Of a stretch of DNA of 64,000 nucleotides, positions 22,148-34,205 are shown piece after piece (the first letter of the stretch is position 1; the number at the start of each line of letters is the position of its first letter). Below the pieces are notes generated by a model, which saw nothing but the letters and a program-made list of their open reading frames with translations, was not told where the DNA came from and did no database searches. The position numbers were made by a program, and so were the translations under genes. Location of the stretch: the NCBI RefSeq assembly GCF_034190915.1, contig NW_026947502.1, positions 6,742,785 through 6,806,784 on the forward strand. Reading direction: 5' to 3'. The DNA is from Cavia porcellus (taxonomy: Eukaryota > Chordata > Mammalia > Rodentia > Caviidae).

Positions 22148-22272
22148 CCCTCTCCCCCTCCCTCTCCCCCTCCCTCTATCTCTATCTCTATCTCTATCTC
22201 TATCTCTATCTCTGTCTCTGTCTCTGTCTCTGTCTCTGTCTCTGTCTCTATCTCTATCTCTGTCTCTATCTT
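22148..22272. repeat. Composite pyrimidine repeat: (CTCTCCCCCTCC)n then (TATCTC/TGTCTC)n
   Basis: Two to three 12-mers of CTCTCCCCCTCC-type, followed by about 16 hexamers. These run TATCTC, switch to TGTCTC, then TATCTC, TGTCTC and TATCTC again. Confidence 0.96.
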
Positions 22273-23197
22273 GCAGCATGATGATGTCTCCTTGCTTTGG
22301 CCCCAGCCCCTGCCTGACCACCCCTCAGCACCTCTCTTGCTCCTGACTTCCGCTTTCCAGCTCACCCAGACCCCATGCCCAGAGCTGCTGTTGGGAGGAG
22401 CAACAAAGCCTGAGCACACAGGGGGGCACTCCAGCCTCTGTCTCTGCACACCCAGGCTTGCACACAGGGCACACCCGCGGCCATGGCCCCCAGCTTCCCC
22501 GTCCTCTAAAGACAAGTAGGGCACAGGACCCCTCACCCCAGGATGCTTCAGTTAGGAGCATCCCTACCTGGGAAAGGGAAGACGGACCCAGGCTGTGTCA
22601 TTGGCAGCTCCAGGCTGACACTGTCTCTGACATCATCTGTCATTTCTGCTTCTTTTGTGGTTTTCTCCCTAGAAATTTCTATAGAAACATCCTCTGTCTG
22701 AGTGGTGGTTACATGAGTGTGTACAGGTGTAAAAATTCATCCCTCTGAATTTCATAGATGCTTCTCTTCACTCTGTATCTCAATCAGGTCATGTGTGTGT
22801 GTGCACACATGCGTGTGTGCATGGGTGTGTGTGGGTCAAGAATCCATAGTTCAAACACAACATAGTGGAGTCAGGCTGTGAGAGCAAAAAGGAAGCATTG
22901 TGCCTGATTTTGCCTCACCCGGCTGGGGTAGTTGAGGCCTGATACTTTGTAGACACTAAATAAATACTATTGAGTAAACAGATGAATTAATGCAATGCTG
23001 TGATTATATTCTTTAACATGAAACATGGTTATAATATCCTGCTAAAAGGAGTAAACAGATGGTAGAATAGCAGGTAAGAATGATCTCATTTTTATGAGTC
23101 ATGTTCTTTTTAACACTTAGTCCAGAAGAAAATATCAACATCCTAATAAAGGTTGCTTGAGTGGAAAAATAAAGAATTGTTTTTATCCTTTGTACTT
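22273..23197. other. Intergenic with TG-rich stretch
   Basis: 22790-22835 is an impure TG/CA tract. No gene recognised. Confidence 0.45.
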
Positions 23198-23390
23198 AAA
23201 AAAAATTTTTTTTGTCTTTTTGAGACAAAAAAAAATTTTTTTTGTCTTTTTGAGACAGAGATTCACTATGCAGGTCAGGCTGGCCTTGAACTCACTCTGT
23301 AGCCCAGGCTGGCCTTGAATAATCAGCAATCCTCCTGCCTCAGCCTCCCAAGTGCTGGGATTACAGGCATGTGCCACCATGTCTGGCTTA
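23198..23390 (-). mobile_element. B1-type SINE with 30-bp duplicated head
   Basis: 'gtctttttgagac' with its T/A-rich flank occurs twice in tandem (23201 and 23231 registers, period 30). It is followed by a full antisense B1 ending 'gtgccaccatgtctggc'. Confidence 0.92.
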
Positions 23391-26300
23391 GAAATATTTT
23401 TCATAACAAATATAAACTGTTTGGGTGAAAAAAGCAAGTATTATCCTGAAAAGTTATCGATAAAAATCTCCACAGAAACAGGGCTAGGGCTGGATCACTC
23501 CAGGACTGATTTATGTGTCTAAAGAGGGATGATCGTACCCACGGTTTCCCAAGCTTATCTGACCAGACACCTATTATAGTTCCAGTGTTGAATATTGTAA
23601 TCTCTTATAACATTGTAATCTCTGATCTTGTCCTCCTCATGGTTCAGAAAGCTTATACATATAATCCCATTGAAATTACTGGAATCCCAGCAAGTTAATT
23701 CCAATCTACCACCACCAATGCAACCCACAGTGAGAGTACAGACACGAAGACATATTCAAAGTTACAGGCAGCCACGGGGGCCCTGAGCCCAGTCCAGGTG
23801 AGGAAACACAGGACAAAGGCCTTGATCCAACACCTCACCCAGAATTTATTGTCTCATGAAGAAGGGAGTGGCCTGAGGGTGAGTGATGGTGAGATTAGCA
23901 GGAATTACGTGAGTACTGCAGCTGGGCTGGACCGGCAGGGAGCAAGCACCGCTGCAGTCTGCAGGGAGAAAGATATGCAAAAAGACCGATCTGCATAACT
24001 CAACTGAGGTAGCATTTGAATGATTTAGGAAGCTGTTGCTTCAGTTTCTGATATGTAAACTTTGTGCCTGAGAAGTCCTAGCCTCTTATGTTGTGACTGG
24101 GACCCAACTGACGCTCCTGGAGCTACGTGGCTCTGCCATCCCACTGCGCTCAGCCAGCTCAGCCATTTACATGGAACACAGTGCAGGAAACAGGAAGCTC
24201 TCTGCTGGCTTCAAGGACTGCATATCAGTACCTCGGCCGGCCTCATTTACATTGTTTAGAGCCAACTGAAAGGAGAAAGAAATGGCGTAGGCAGCTCTGT
24301 ACATATCAGTGCATGCAGGATTTGGTTTAACTAATGTTGAAGCAATTGTTCTGCATTCAAGGGGAGTCACCTAGGTCATCTCCTACAGACACCCTCTGGG
24401 GAAATGATGTCCTTCCTAAAGAGAAAAACCTAGGAGAAAAACGAAGTCCCCAGTAATTACATGAGACCGTACATCAGCCTGGGGCTGCTGCATCCAAACC
24501 CTTCACACGTGACAAAAGCAAATCTTCTTAGGATGCTGAGGTTATCCGGCCTTTCGGCAGGGCTGCTTTAATCAGTGCCGGCTTCGCACAGAGCTGGATG
24601 CTCCGGAAATGGTCAAAGACTGAACTACGCTGTTACTTTGAGAGCTCCACAGGTGCCAGGATCCCTCACCCCAGAAGGTGCTGCTCTAATGCTTCCTCGT
24701 GGGGCTCCTGAGGTGGCCCTGGACACACAGCAATCCCTCTGCTCCCCAGGAGCCAGCCCAGTGAGTTAGAGATAGAATTGAGCTCCGGGGCCTGGAAGAA
24801 TCCCCAGGCTGGGCACAGCAGAACCCAAGTGTGCAAGGACTTGGTGGAGAGTTACAGCTGCAGCTTCTCAGCTCAAGTGGGGAGGCTCCTACCGAGGGAC
24901 GAAAACTACAGGATCTCACAGCAGTAAGCGAAATATGAAGATGGCACTCACTGTCCGACAGAATGCCAATTCCCCTCCCCTGCAGCCTCTGGCCTCTCCC
25001 CGAGCATCACTACTTCCCTGAGTGGCTCAGAAGAAGCTCTTCCTTAGGTTTCTGCCTTTGACCCTGGTCTGTCCTCGAGGACTGCACAAGACAGTCATCC
25101 TTGCACAATTTCTCATGAGAAAATGTTTCTCCTTCATTTGCGGAATCATAAAAATAGCTACCAGGAAAGTGGTATTTACTGCGCTAGACACTTCACTCAC
25201 CCCACCACATTTTACATTCACGATGGTACCGTGATACAGGGATCAGTGCTGTACCCACTTTAGAGCTGAAGACCTTAAATCTTAGGAGAAGTGAAGAAAC
25301 TTACCCAAGATTGCTCAGCCAGTAAGTGGCAAAGCTGAGATACAACATGCAGACTTTTCATGCTCTAAAATCCCTGACAGTCACTACCGCCATCTCCCCC
25401 TCCTGTACACACTCACGCACAAGCACTAACACATCTGGGGTGGATGAACTAATGGGCAACTTGTAACACCCAGCTGAACTGAGTCAGCGTGGTGCTGGGT
25501 GTGGAAGGCCCCCCTGAGGACTGTTGCCAGCAGCATATAAGCAGAACAGGAGGGGAACAGAATGCTGGTGATCCTCCTGGAGAAGCTTGTCATGCTGGCT
25601 TCCTGATATGAGCTCAGCTGTTACCACTGGAGGAGCTCGGGTCCTTGCTGTCACTGAGGAGGGCTGCATTTTTTGGGGAGAAGCTGGGTCTTTACCTGAG
25701 ACTCACTTCCTGGCTCCGGTACAGACTCCTTAGCTGCTGGCACAGATCCTTCATCCCACTGGTGCAGGCTTTCTAGCTCCCACCACCGACCTTTGGGCCT
25801 TCCCAGTGCAGATCTTTGACACTGACTTGCATGAGACATTGTCATGGGCTCTGGGTCTTCAGCTGGACTCATGCAGGACATTACCATGGGATCCAGGCCC
25901 TCAGCTGGATTCTTTGGGTCTCAGTGTGGACAGATTTCCTGCACTCTTTTGCATTTGACTCTTTGGGTGAATATTGTAAAATAACCCTATAAACTATGTG
26001 TCCTGTTGTAAGTCTTTTCTCTTGTAAACTCGGACTACGACAACCCCATACTGAGCCTTCTCCAGTGATATCCACAGTGCAAACTGCGTGGTGTTACAGT
26101 GAAAATTCCCACATGGTTCCGGGCAGTGGGAGAGGGCAGGACCTTCTACGCCACGCCCATCTCCGTTCCCCAGATTGCTGTCTGGACATTCCCACTGTAG
26201 ACCACAGGTCCTCAGTCCGCTGGGCTCTCCTCCCCTCACCCCAGAAGACTCCGAAGGTCCCATCAACCAGTGTCCCTACCCAACCACGACCTCAGGCAGG

Positions 26301-26620
26301 TAATCCAGACTCGGCTCGCTTTCTTTACCCTGCTGGTTTGGCAGCAGGACTGGTGCCATGAGAGACTGTCCCTTGAACTCACCACAGCCGAAGAGAATCT
26401 TTCTCTGCAAGGTCAGTAGGAGCTTTAGGAAAAGGAAACTCCCCTCACCCTGTGGGTTAGTAAATGAAAGGACAGAACCCTGAAGGGGTGAGGCCACTGT
26501 GTCAGCTTCCTGCTGCTGCAGGGGTAGATCACCCCACCGCAGAGGTTCCCTGTTTGCCACCTGACAGCTCTGGAGGTCAGGAGTATTAACATGAAGGGAC
26601 GGCAAGGCTGTGCCCTGCTG
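23391..26620. other. Intergenic, mostly unassigned
   Basis: Reverse MIR at about 25245-25335 ('agaaacttacccaagattgc', 'cagccagtaagtggcaaag'). 25480-26000 has an LTR-like feel (ending 'taaaataaccctataaac') but I cannot place it. No exon recognised. Confidence 0.45.
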
Positions 26621-26624
26621 GGAG

Positions 26625-26985
26625 CCATTCTGCTGCTATGGTTTGGATTGTGTGCCCCAAAGGCTTGGCCTGAACTTGAGGTGCTATGGGGAGGCAGTAG
26701 AATCTTCAAGAGGTGGCACCTCGCTAGAACTCCCCAGTCATACTGAGCTGTGCACTGGGACGCTGGCCCTTCTCCTCTCCTTGCTTCCTGGCCACCATGA
26801 AGTGAGCAGCCTACCAACAACGTCCTGCCGTAATACTCTGCTTCGCCACAGGCCGAAGGCCACAGAGCCAAACAACCATAAACTAAAGCCTCTGAAATCG
26901 TGAGTCAAAATAAACCTTTCTTCTTTGTAATTTGATGGTCTCAAGTATTTTGTCACAGTAACAGAAAGTTGACTAATACCATGGG
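26625..26985 (+). mobile_element. MaLR-like LTR
   Basis: 'ctatggtttggattgtgtgc' at the left, 'gaaatcgtgagtcaaaataa' and 'aacctttcttctttg' inside, and 'cagaaagttgactaatacc' at the right end. Confidence 0.7.
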
Positions 26986-28670
26986 AGACTGTATTTCTTT
27001 GATTTCCCCGGCTTCTAGAAGCCACCTACATTCTAGGTTCATGGCTACCTCCAACCTCTTCAAAGCCAGCAGGCTGTCTGTCTTTCTTGCCTCTGCTTCT
27101 GTCATCATATGTTCTATTCTGACCCTTCTGCCCCTGTCATAAGGATGCTTTCACTTCTGGGTTCGTCTGAATGACTCAGATGCTAATCTCTTCCTGCTAA
27201 CCTCAGGATCCTGAACTAAAGCCCTTTTGTCCTGGAACGTAACACATTGTGGGTTGGGCATTAGGACTGTACATCTTTGGACCGGTTAGTCAGCTTGCCA
27301 CAGCCATCCGCGTGGTGGACACTCATCCATCAGAAAGAGCAGGGCTGACGGTCCAGCTCCCTTGGAAGGGAACCTCTGTAATTGCTGGTTGCCTGGACCT
27401 GTGAATTCTCATTTGCTTAAGCTAATTTGATCTTGGTCTGCATCATTTACACCCAATTAACTCTAGCTACTGGTTGGGATTTCCCTAAGCAGCTTGGCTT
27501 TTCAAGGGCAGGTTCTCTGCCACAGCGACCATAAATTCAAAACCAACACCTTAGCGCGCGCACACACACACACACACACTCACACGTTTGAAGAGTAACA
27601 GGTCTGAACAGAGAAACTGGAGTTATTTGGGGAGCTCGAGCGGTCTAGGGGAAGTCAGCACTGGAGGAGCAGGGGTCCTGGGTAGAATCTGAGCCCTGGT
27701 GGGATGCAGCTCAGGAAACCCCACAGCTGCCTCGGTTCCCCTTCTTCATCCATCCAGAGGATTTCCTGGCTGGCACTAGTGTGTGTCCCGCTCTAACCTT
27801 CTAGAATGTTCCCAGAGGCCTTCGTGCTGGCAGCACCCGGGTTGCTCTGTTTCTATCACACCAAAAGATGGAGGGTGTGCAAAGGAGTAAGCAGCCTTCC
27901 CCATCTCCTCCTCACGCAGCTTCTGCCAGGGCAGCAACAACTGGAGAAAGCCAAGATGGGCAGGGAAAGAAGCAGCTCTCTGCTCCAGCTGCTCCACCCC
28001 CACACACACACACCTACACACACACACACACGTCCCACAGAGCTCGTCCACCATGCAGCCACAAGCTCCTTGACTAATTCACAGACCAAGCAAGAGAACA
28101 CTTGGGGTTTACTTGGTAGGTTTTCTATTTCTAGAAGTTTTTTTCAATAACACCTTAAAGAATATTAAGAATAAAATCTTGTATTTTATTTTTTACTTTT
28201 TTTTGGAAAGCAAGCCATCAGGTGACCAGGTCTCCTAGGAGCCTCCTTGTTAAGCTTCAGGAGAGGTGAGTTTGGGGTGCAGAAATCAGTCAGAGCTAGG
28301 CCCAGCCCAGCTGCATTTCACCTTCCAGCACCTCCCAGAAAGATGAGTTCCCTGGGAGAGGTGACCGCGGCATTTCAAGTCTGTTTGTAATGCAAGTAGC
28401 AGCAGAGTTTTGAACTTTGTCCTCTTGGATGGTCACCTTCCCTGCTGGAGCTTAGCTGACCACACCATGAAAGCACTGGCGCTGGGTGAGGAACCAGTGG
28501 CAGGTGACACAGGCGGACACGGGCACTAGAGGAGCTGCGATGCTTTGCTTCTGGGACTGGCTACCCAGATGTGCTCGCTCTGGGAATGTTCAGTGAGTTG
28601 TCTGTTTATTGCTCGTGTACCCTTCTGTAGGTGTGTTTTCTTCAACAAAAATTATAAAAAGGATAGGAAG
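26986..28670. other. Intergenic with two (CA)n tracts
   Basis: Microsatellites at 27554-27590 (GC then CA) and 28000-28032 (CA). Otherwise nothing recognised. Confidence 0.5.
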
Positions 28671-28671
28671 C

Positions 28672-28735
28672 AGGGCGTGGTGGCGCACGCCTGTAATCCC
28701 AATGCTTGGGAGGCTGAAGCAGGAGGATAAAAAAA
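28672..28735 (+). mobile_element. Truncated B1-type SINE
   Basis: 'gggcgtggtggcgcacgcc' to 'gctgaagcaggaggat'; only the 5-prime half is present, followed by an A-run. Confidence 0.85.
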
Positions 28736-29336
28736 ATGGGAAAAGAACTGGATTTGAACAAAAAAGAAAGAAAGTTGGATGTGAATTGGTCACTGCTGGA
28801 ACAGAGAATCAAGGGTCCGTGACTCCTGCACCCCTGCATATGTGTTTAAAATGCCCCGGATTAAAGATTCAAATCAGAGCGCTGCTAGCTGTCACATTTG
28901 TCCCTGACTGTCCAAGGGTGCAGGAGAAAGGACCAGGGAAATCTACAAGTCATGCGCTTCAAAGCAGAAAAAGGAAAACCAGCCCAACACAGCTAAAACA
29001 GAGCTATCAGAAAACAAGGAAAAATCACACTTTGTCCTGGACACGGTTGCTTTGTCTGGACCTGGTTTCAGGTGGCGTCTGGTATGGAGCACAGGAAATG
29101 AACTGAGTGCTTGAAGACATGGCTGTTTATTTAAGTTGTCCATAAGAACAATTTATGGGCGGCTTTTCGGCTGTCACAGCGGCATGAGCCAGGCCGGTTC
29201 AACTGTGGGCAGGAAGCCGGGGAGAGGGCAAGTGGATGCGGACCCTCTGGTGTTTGGCTTGACCTTGGCACACTGTGTGCCGTGTCGCCCCTGCAGTTGA
29301 AGAGGTTATGAAACATCCCTACAGAGTAGCAGGAGT
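28736..29336. other. Intergenic, unassigned
   Basis: No gene or repeat recognised. Confidence 0.4.
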
Positions 29337-29337
29337 C

Positions 29338-29590
29338 AGGTGTGGTGGCGCACGACCACCATTCCAGTGCTCCGGAGGCTGAGGCAGGAAGAACACAAGC
29401 TCAGTCCCAGCCTGGGTCTTGGAATGACTTAGCAAGACCCTTCCTTAGCTCAGCTGCATAAGCACCTGCCTCGCAAGCAGGCAGTCGTTATTTCGATCCC
29501 TGGTACCGATAAAAACGAAAAAAAAAAGACAAAAAAAAAAAAAGAGAGAGAGACAGAGAGAGAGAAAGCGCGCGCACACACAAGTCAGCA
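29338..29590 (+). mobile_element. B1-type SINE fused to an ID-like SINE, with GA/GC/CA tail
   Basis: 29338-29440 is a B1 ('aggtgtggtggcgcacgacc' to 'cttagcaagaccc'). It is directly joined to an ID-like body ('ttagctcagctgcataagc' to 'ggtaccgataaaaacg') and an A-rich tail grading into GA and GCGCGCACAC. Confidence 0.88.
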
Positions 29591-29667
29591 AACTAGTGAT
29601 GAGACCCTGGGTTCAGTCCTGGGTATCGCCCCCAAAATAAATGTATATTTATGTTGTTGTCAAATAG

Positions 29668-30150
29668 ATAGTGTTAGCTTTTTGTTACTGCAATCAAATA
29701 CCTGAGAAAATCAACTTAGAGGAGGAAAGGTTTCTTTTAGCCACTGGTTGGCTTGAGAACTGTGGGAGAGGCAGACATGTCAGGGCGGAAGGTGCTCACC
29801 TCATGGTGAGCAGGAAATCTGCTCACTCATGGCAGCCAGGGGCCAGGGACAGAGTGCGCCCTCCAGGGCAGTGGACCTGGAGGATCTGCTCCTCCACCTC
29901 GGCCCCAGGTCCTTGTAGCCTGTTCAGCGGTGAGCTCCCGCTGGGACCCTCAGGAGATAGAGGGTCTCCTGATAGAGAGAGAACATAGCAGGTGGGTTTT
30001 TATCATCCTCTAGTCACAGAGTCGCTGAAGGTCTCCAGTGAGAGCCGAGGGTGGTACCTTCGATCTGTTCTGCACACCCATTGCCATGTCTGAAATTTCC
30101 AGCCTTGCAATGACATCTCCGGGGACTCCTAATGAGACAGGATAACTTTA
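29668..30150 (-). mobile_element. MaLR-like LTR, antisense
   Basis: 'gtgttagctttttgttactg' and 'ctgagaaaatcaacttagag' at the left, 'aaaggtttcttttagccac' and 'cattgccatgtctgaaatt' inside, matching reversed MaLR/ERVL LTR style. Confidence 0.5.
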
Positions 30151-31700
30151 TCCAGATTTCATCTCTTCAGGAGATTGTTTCTCACCCAAGCTGGTCTGAA
30201 AAAAATAAAGAGGGAGACTCTGAAGGACGGGAAAGGAAGGCTGGTACTGGTTATTGAGGGGTGAGCTTGAGGGTCTGGGCCAGGGGCAGGACCGGGAAGG
30301 GAGCGTGGCAGCCGTGCCAACCTCTGCAATCTCGTTTTGCCTCGGGCTGGCCACAAGCCTGAACCACAGAACTGTGAAGTGCCGCCAGACAAACGCACAC
30401 GGCAAAGAGCTGTGTGTGCCAGGGATACCCAGTCCTACTGGTGGCTGGGGTACAGTAGCACGCGGTGTGAGGCTTTGGGAGCGCGTAGCATTTAGAAAGC
30501 AGAGAGGAGACCAGACCACCTGCACCTCCCCGTGCCACAACCCCTGTGGCGAGGGACCGGGAGGTTACCAAACACTGCATGAGAGCAGAGCAGGGAATGA
30601 ACCCCACTATCTGAGCCTCAGGGAGGGTCCGGGGAGGAGCCAGGGGTCACCTCGTGTGCTTGCACAGCTGCAACAGCAGAAAATGAGCACATTCAGCAGG
30701 ACTCTGAAATTCTAGCTGAAGCTCAGGGCCATCCACACCCTGCTCCCTGGAGCTGGGAACAGGAAACACCTAGAGGAGCTCAATGGAACAAATCATGTCA
30801 CCCGTGGATCTGAACCAGACACTCCCTGATTGTGAGGGAAGATTGTTCCATTCATCATCCGAGGCTGCAGGGAGCGGGGTAAAGCCGAGATCGGCCCCCA
30901 GAGCTTGGTCTGGGGCTGCTGAAGGGGCCTCTAGCATTTCTCTTCCTCTCTTCCTGTTCAAAGCTGGGCTGACCTGCAAAGCTCTGCTAAGGTCCCTTCT
31001 GGTTCACAGCAACTCTCTCCCCAGTGATCTCTGCTGAGCACGCAGTAGGAAAGAACCCTTAAGAAAAGCCTGGAGCTAGATGGAAATGGAAGCAGGGCTG
31101 TGGCCCTCTCTCACATTATGAGTGGGGAAATCGAGGCCCAGAACAGCAAAGGCAGGATGGTGGCCCTCCACACAGTGGCAGATGGCCCGTGGGATTTCCC
31201 TGGGGGAATCTAAGAGGTCCCTAAACAGCCAGGTAATTTGCATTATAAGAAATCAATACTGCTTTTGTTGTTGGCGTTTTGGGATAAAGAAATTATACAG
31301 CACATCGTCCCTTAGAAGTCAGTGACCCACCAGGAGTCTTTGGCTATGAGGAAAGAAACGGACTCCAGGTGATTCTGCAGGTGGGAGTGGAATGGAAAGA
31401 CGTGGGGTTTGTTGCAGAGCAGAAGGGAGGGCTGGGAGCCGAGCAGCCTTGGGAATCCAGGTAGGAGGCGGAGCCTGTCAACAGTCGCCAAGGAGACAGG
31501 TTTGATCAGCACCGACCGCCCTGTAGCCTGTATCAAGATAAAAGCTCAGAGGCAGAGCAGCCAGGCTGAGTCACGGCCAGAGCTGGGTGGGGCACCTTCC
31601 CGGGCAATTCTGCCAGGATCACAACCACCATCAGAAGGAAATCAGGGTGCTCTTACCAGCAGTGGGGGATGGTGGGGAGCTGCTCATTCTGCACTTTCTT
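30151..31700. other. Intergenic, unassigned
   Basis: A weak reverse MIR trace at 31120-31160 ('gtggggaaatcgaggccc'). No gene recognised. Confidence 0.45.
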
Positions 31701-31704
31701 GGTT

Positions 31705-31885
31705 TGGAGCATGGATTAGCAAATTGCACCCCTCCCCGCCCCACTTGCCTGTTTTGGAAACATTTTATTGGAACACAGCTGGGCATACCTCCTGCTCAGA
31801 TCTATTGCCTGCGATCGCTTTCACACCAAGGTTCCCTTACTATGTGACCTTTCAGAGAAAAGTTTGCTGGTCCCCAGTTTAGGTT
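31705..31885 (-). mobile_element. MER5A-type hAT DNA transposon remnant
   Basis: 'ggaaacattttattggaaca', 'cacagctgggcata' and the end 'gagaaaagtttgctggtccc' match the reverse complement of MER5A as remembered. Ancient non-autonomous element. Confidence 0.75.
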
Positions 31886-32089
31886 GCTATGCCACCTCCA
31901 CCAGCCCCCGATGGCCTGATGTCCAGCAAGGTCTTCAGTCAGAGGCCTCCTTTATCAGTCTGCACCATGCCGAGTTTGAGCTGTGCGTCCTTTACCTAAC
32001 TTTGCAGCTGTCTTAAATTACCCCCTGTTGTGTACAGCACTTAAACTAGTGCAGGTAATGTTATTAAAACCGGAAAGCCTTTGCTTCCC

Positions 32090-32590
32090 ACTTGTTAGGG
32101 TGGCTATTGTTGGAAAAGAAACCAGTGCTGGCGAGAGCATGGAGCAAGTGTAAACTCTTGTGCAGTGCTCATGGGAAGGTAAATGCTGTAACCACCGCCG
32201 AAAATAATGCCGCGGCTTCCAAAAAAATCACGCTGGGAAAGCCCCCGAAGCCAGCAAGGTCTTGAAGGGATATCTGTGCCCCTGTGGTTCCCAGGCATGC
32301 AGTTTGAGATGGCCAGAAGCAGGAGGAGGCCAAGTGGTCATCGACAGAGGAATGGATCAACATAACATGGTGAACGCACCCAGGGACCTGTGCTGCAGCC
32401 TTGGAGGGGGGGACATTCCGACACGCGCTGTGACACAGATAGACTGGTGTTACTATGCTGGGCAAAGGACACCGGAAGAGAAGAGCCGTGTGACTTCTCA
32501 CCTCATGTCACACTCATGGATACAGAAAGTCACATGGTGATTACCAAGTGCTCTGGGAGGGGACGGGGCAGTCATTATTTAACAAGTGCA
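32090..32590 (+). mobile_element. Old L1 (L1M-type) ORF2 3-prime fragment
   Basis: 'gagcatggagcaagtgtaaa', 'agggatatctgtgcccctg', 'gtggtcatcgacagaggaa', 'gacattccgacacgcgctg' and 'cacatggtgattaccaagtg' follow the end of old L1 ORF2 and its 3-prime UTR. Confidence 0.75.
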
Positions 32591-33475
32591 GTTTCTGCAA
32601 GGTGATGATGAGGCGGCTCCCAAAGGCCTGGTCCCCGGGCACCACGGGCACAGCCTCGCAGAGGGAGACGAGTTCCCGGTCTCAGCTCTGCCGCACGCTC
32701 AGTCCCCTTCCTTGGAGGAAGTCTCCGTTCTGCTGTGTAAAAGTGCAACCCTGTGTCGTCACCTCTGACCTTGCCATTTGCAAGGGTTTGTCCCCCTGGG
32801 AGACAAACTAGCTGTGGTTTGCAGCTGAAATGTTCTCCACTTTTGCACAAGCATTGAAGAAGCTAGACCCTTGGCTGTCACACTCTGCTTCTCTGCTCCC
32901 TGGCGTGGGCACTTTGCTATTAGCAACAGGACATCACTGGACTCCATTAGACGCTTATTCTGCATGTAATTTTGAGCATCTGTAAGGTTCTAGGCATCCG
33001 GCTTGCTCTGTGGAGACAGGGAGAATGGGATAGTGGTTTGGAGCTAATGTGCTAGAAAAAAGAACAGTGTCTCCAGAAAGAGCCACAAGTTCCTTTCGGG
33101 TGGAATGTAAACTGGGAAGTAGGAACGAGTAGAAAAAGCCCAAGGAGAAAAGCAAGATGAGGGTCTTCCTCCATTTTACAGAGAAATTCTGTGGACAGCA
33201 CCTTGTTCAAGTCACAGAGCTGGCGAGAAGGCCGGGGGTCACGTGCCTGAGGGAAGCGGTAAGCACTGTAGTGTTTCTTTATCTACAGTGCCGGGGATTG
33301 AAGCCAGGGCCTCATACACGCTAGGCGAATGCTCTGCCTCCCAGCTGTTTCCAATCCAAAGTAGCCAATCTAGACTGCATGGTAGAGACCTCTGAGCAGG
33401 TGGCGTTTGAGATGAGCATTTAACAGCAAGAAGCAGTCGACTTGCGGAAGGTATAGATGCAGCTTGTGCAAAGAC
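32591..33475. other. Intergenic with one reverse ID-like SINE
   Basis: 33288-33355 ('gtgccggggattgaagccag' to 'gctctgcctcccagctg') is a classic reversed ID element. No gene recognised. Confidence 0.55.
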
Positions 33476-33479
33476 CCTA

Positions 33480-33870
33480 GATGGCTTGTGTCTAGATCTT
33501 CCCCCAGTGCCTCATGCAGTCACAGTGGGGCTTTTTCAGAGGTGGCTGGGTCTGGAGTGTGCGACACTGGGATTGATTCATGATTCAGTGCCAGACTCAA
33601 GGATGGAGGATTAAGGGCATGAGTGCCGCCCGCCCTAAGTAGCCTGGTAAGACATGAGGGATTGAAGGAGCTACGGTTGTTACTTGCTTGCTTTGCTGCC
33701 TTCTGCCTGCCATGCAGTGTTTCTCCTCTGCCTCAACACCCTGCCTTGGAGCCAGCTGATGATGGACTGAAACCTCTACAAACTGTGAGCCAAGTAAACC
33801 TTTCCTCCCTTGACTTGTAGGTGTTGGGTATTTTGTCTCAACAATGAGAAAAGTAACTGCGGCAGGGATA
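33480..33870 (+). mobile_element. MaLR/ERVL-like LTR remnant, same family as 3939-4335
   Basis: The 3-prime half shares 'gccttggagccagctga' and 'ctctacaaactgtgagccaa' with the 4.2 kb copy, with the same 'tgtctca...caatgagaaaag' right end. Confidence 0.65.
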
Positions 33871-34049
33871 GGACCCTAGTAGGCCAGTGAAGGGCGTATT
33901 TGGAAATTAACAATAACATTGATATGTCTGGAACTTATCCAGGGTGGTCGTAGGATATGAGGTTGGAGAAGAACCCAGGGATGAACTGGAAAAAGCTGTA
34001 AGGATTTTGAGTGTTACAAAAGCCTTTGAAAGGTGGTTTTTTAAAATTT

Positions 34050-34205
34050 ATGTATTTATTTATTTATTTGGTATTTTTGAGACAGGGTCTCACAATGCAG
34101 TTCAAGCTGGCCTTTGTAGCCCAGGCTGGCCTCGAACTTGCAGCAGTCCTCCTGCCTCCGCTTTCTGAGAGCTGGGATTACAGGCATGAGCCATGAAGGG
34201 TGTTT
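34050..34205 (-). mobile_element. B1-type SINE
   Basis: 'ttttgagacagggtctcac' ... 'gctgggattacaggcatgag' with a (TTTA)n tail on the left. Confidence 0.93.

Noticed and set aside
22004..22321. Open frame encoding an Arg-Asp repeat protein (and Ser-Leu on the other strand)
   Set aside because: Translation of the hexanucleotide microsatellite; all frames stay open because the repeat lacks stops.
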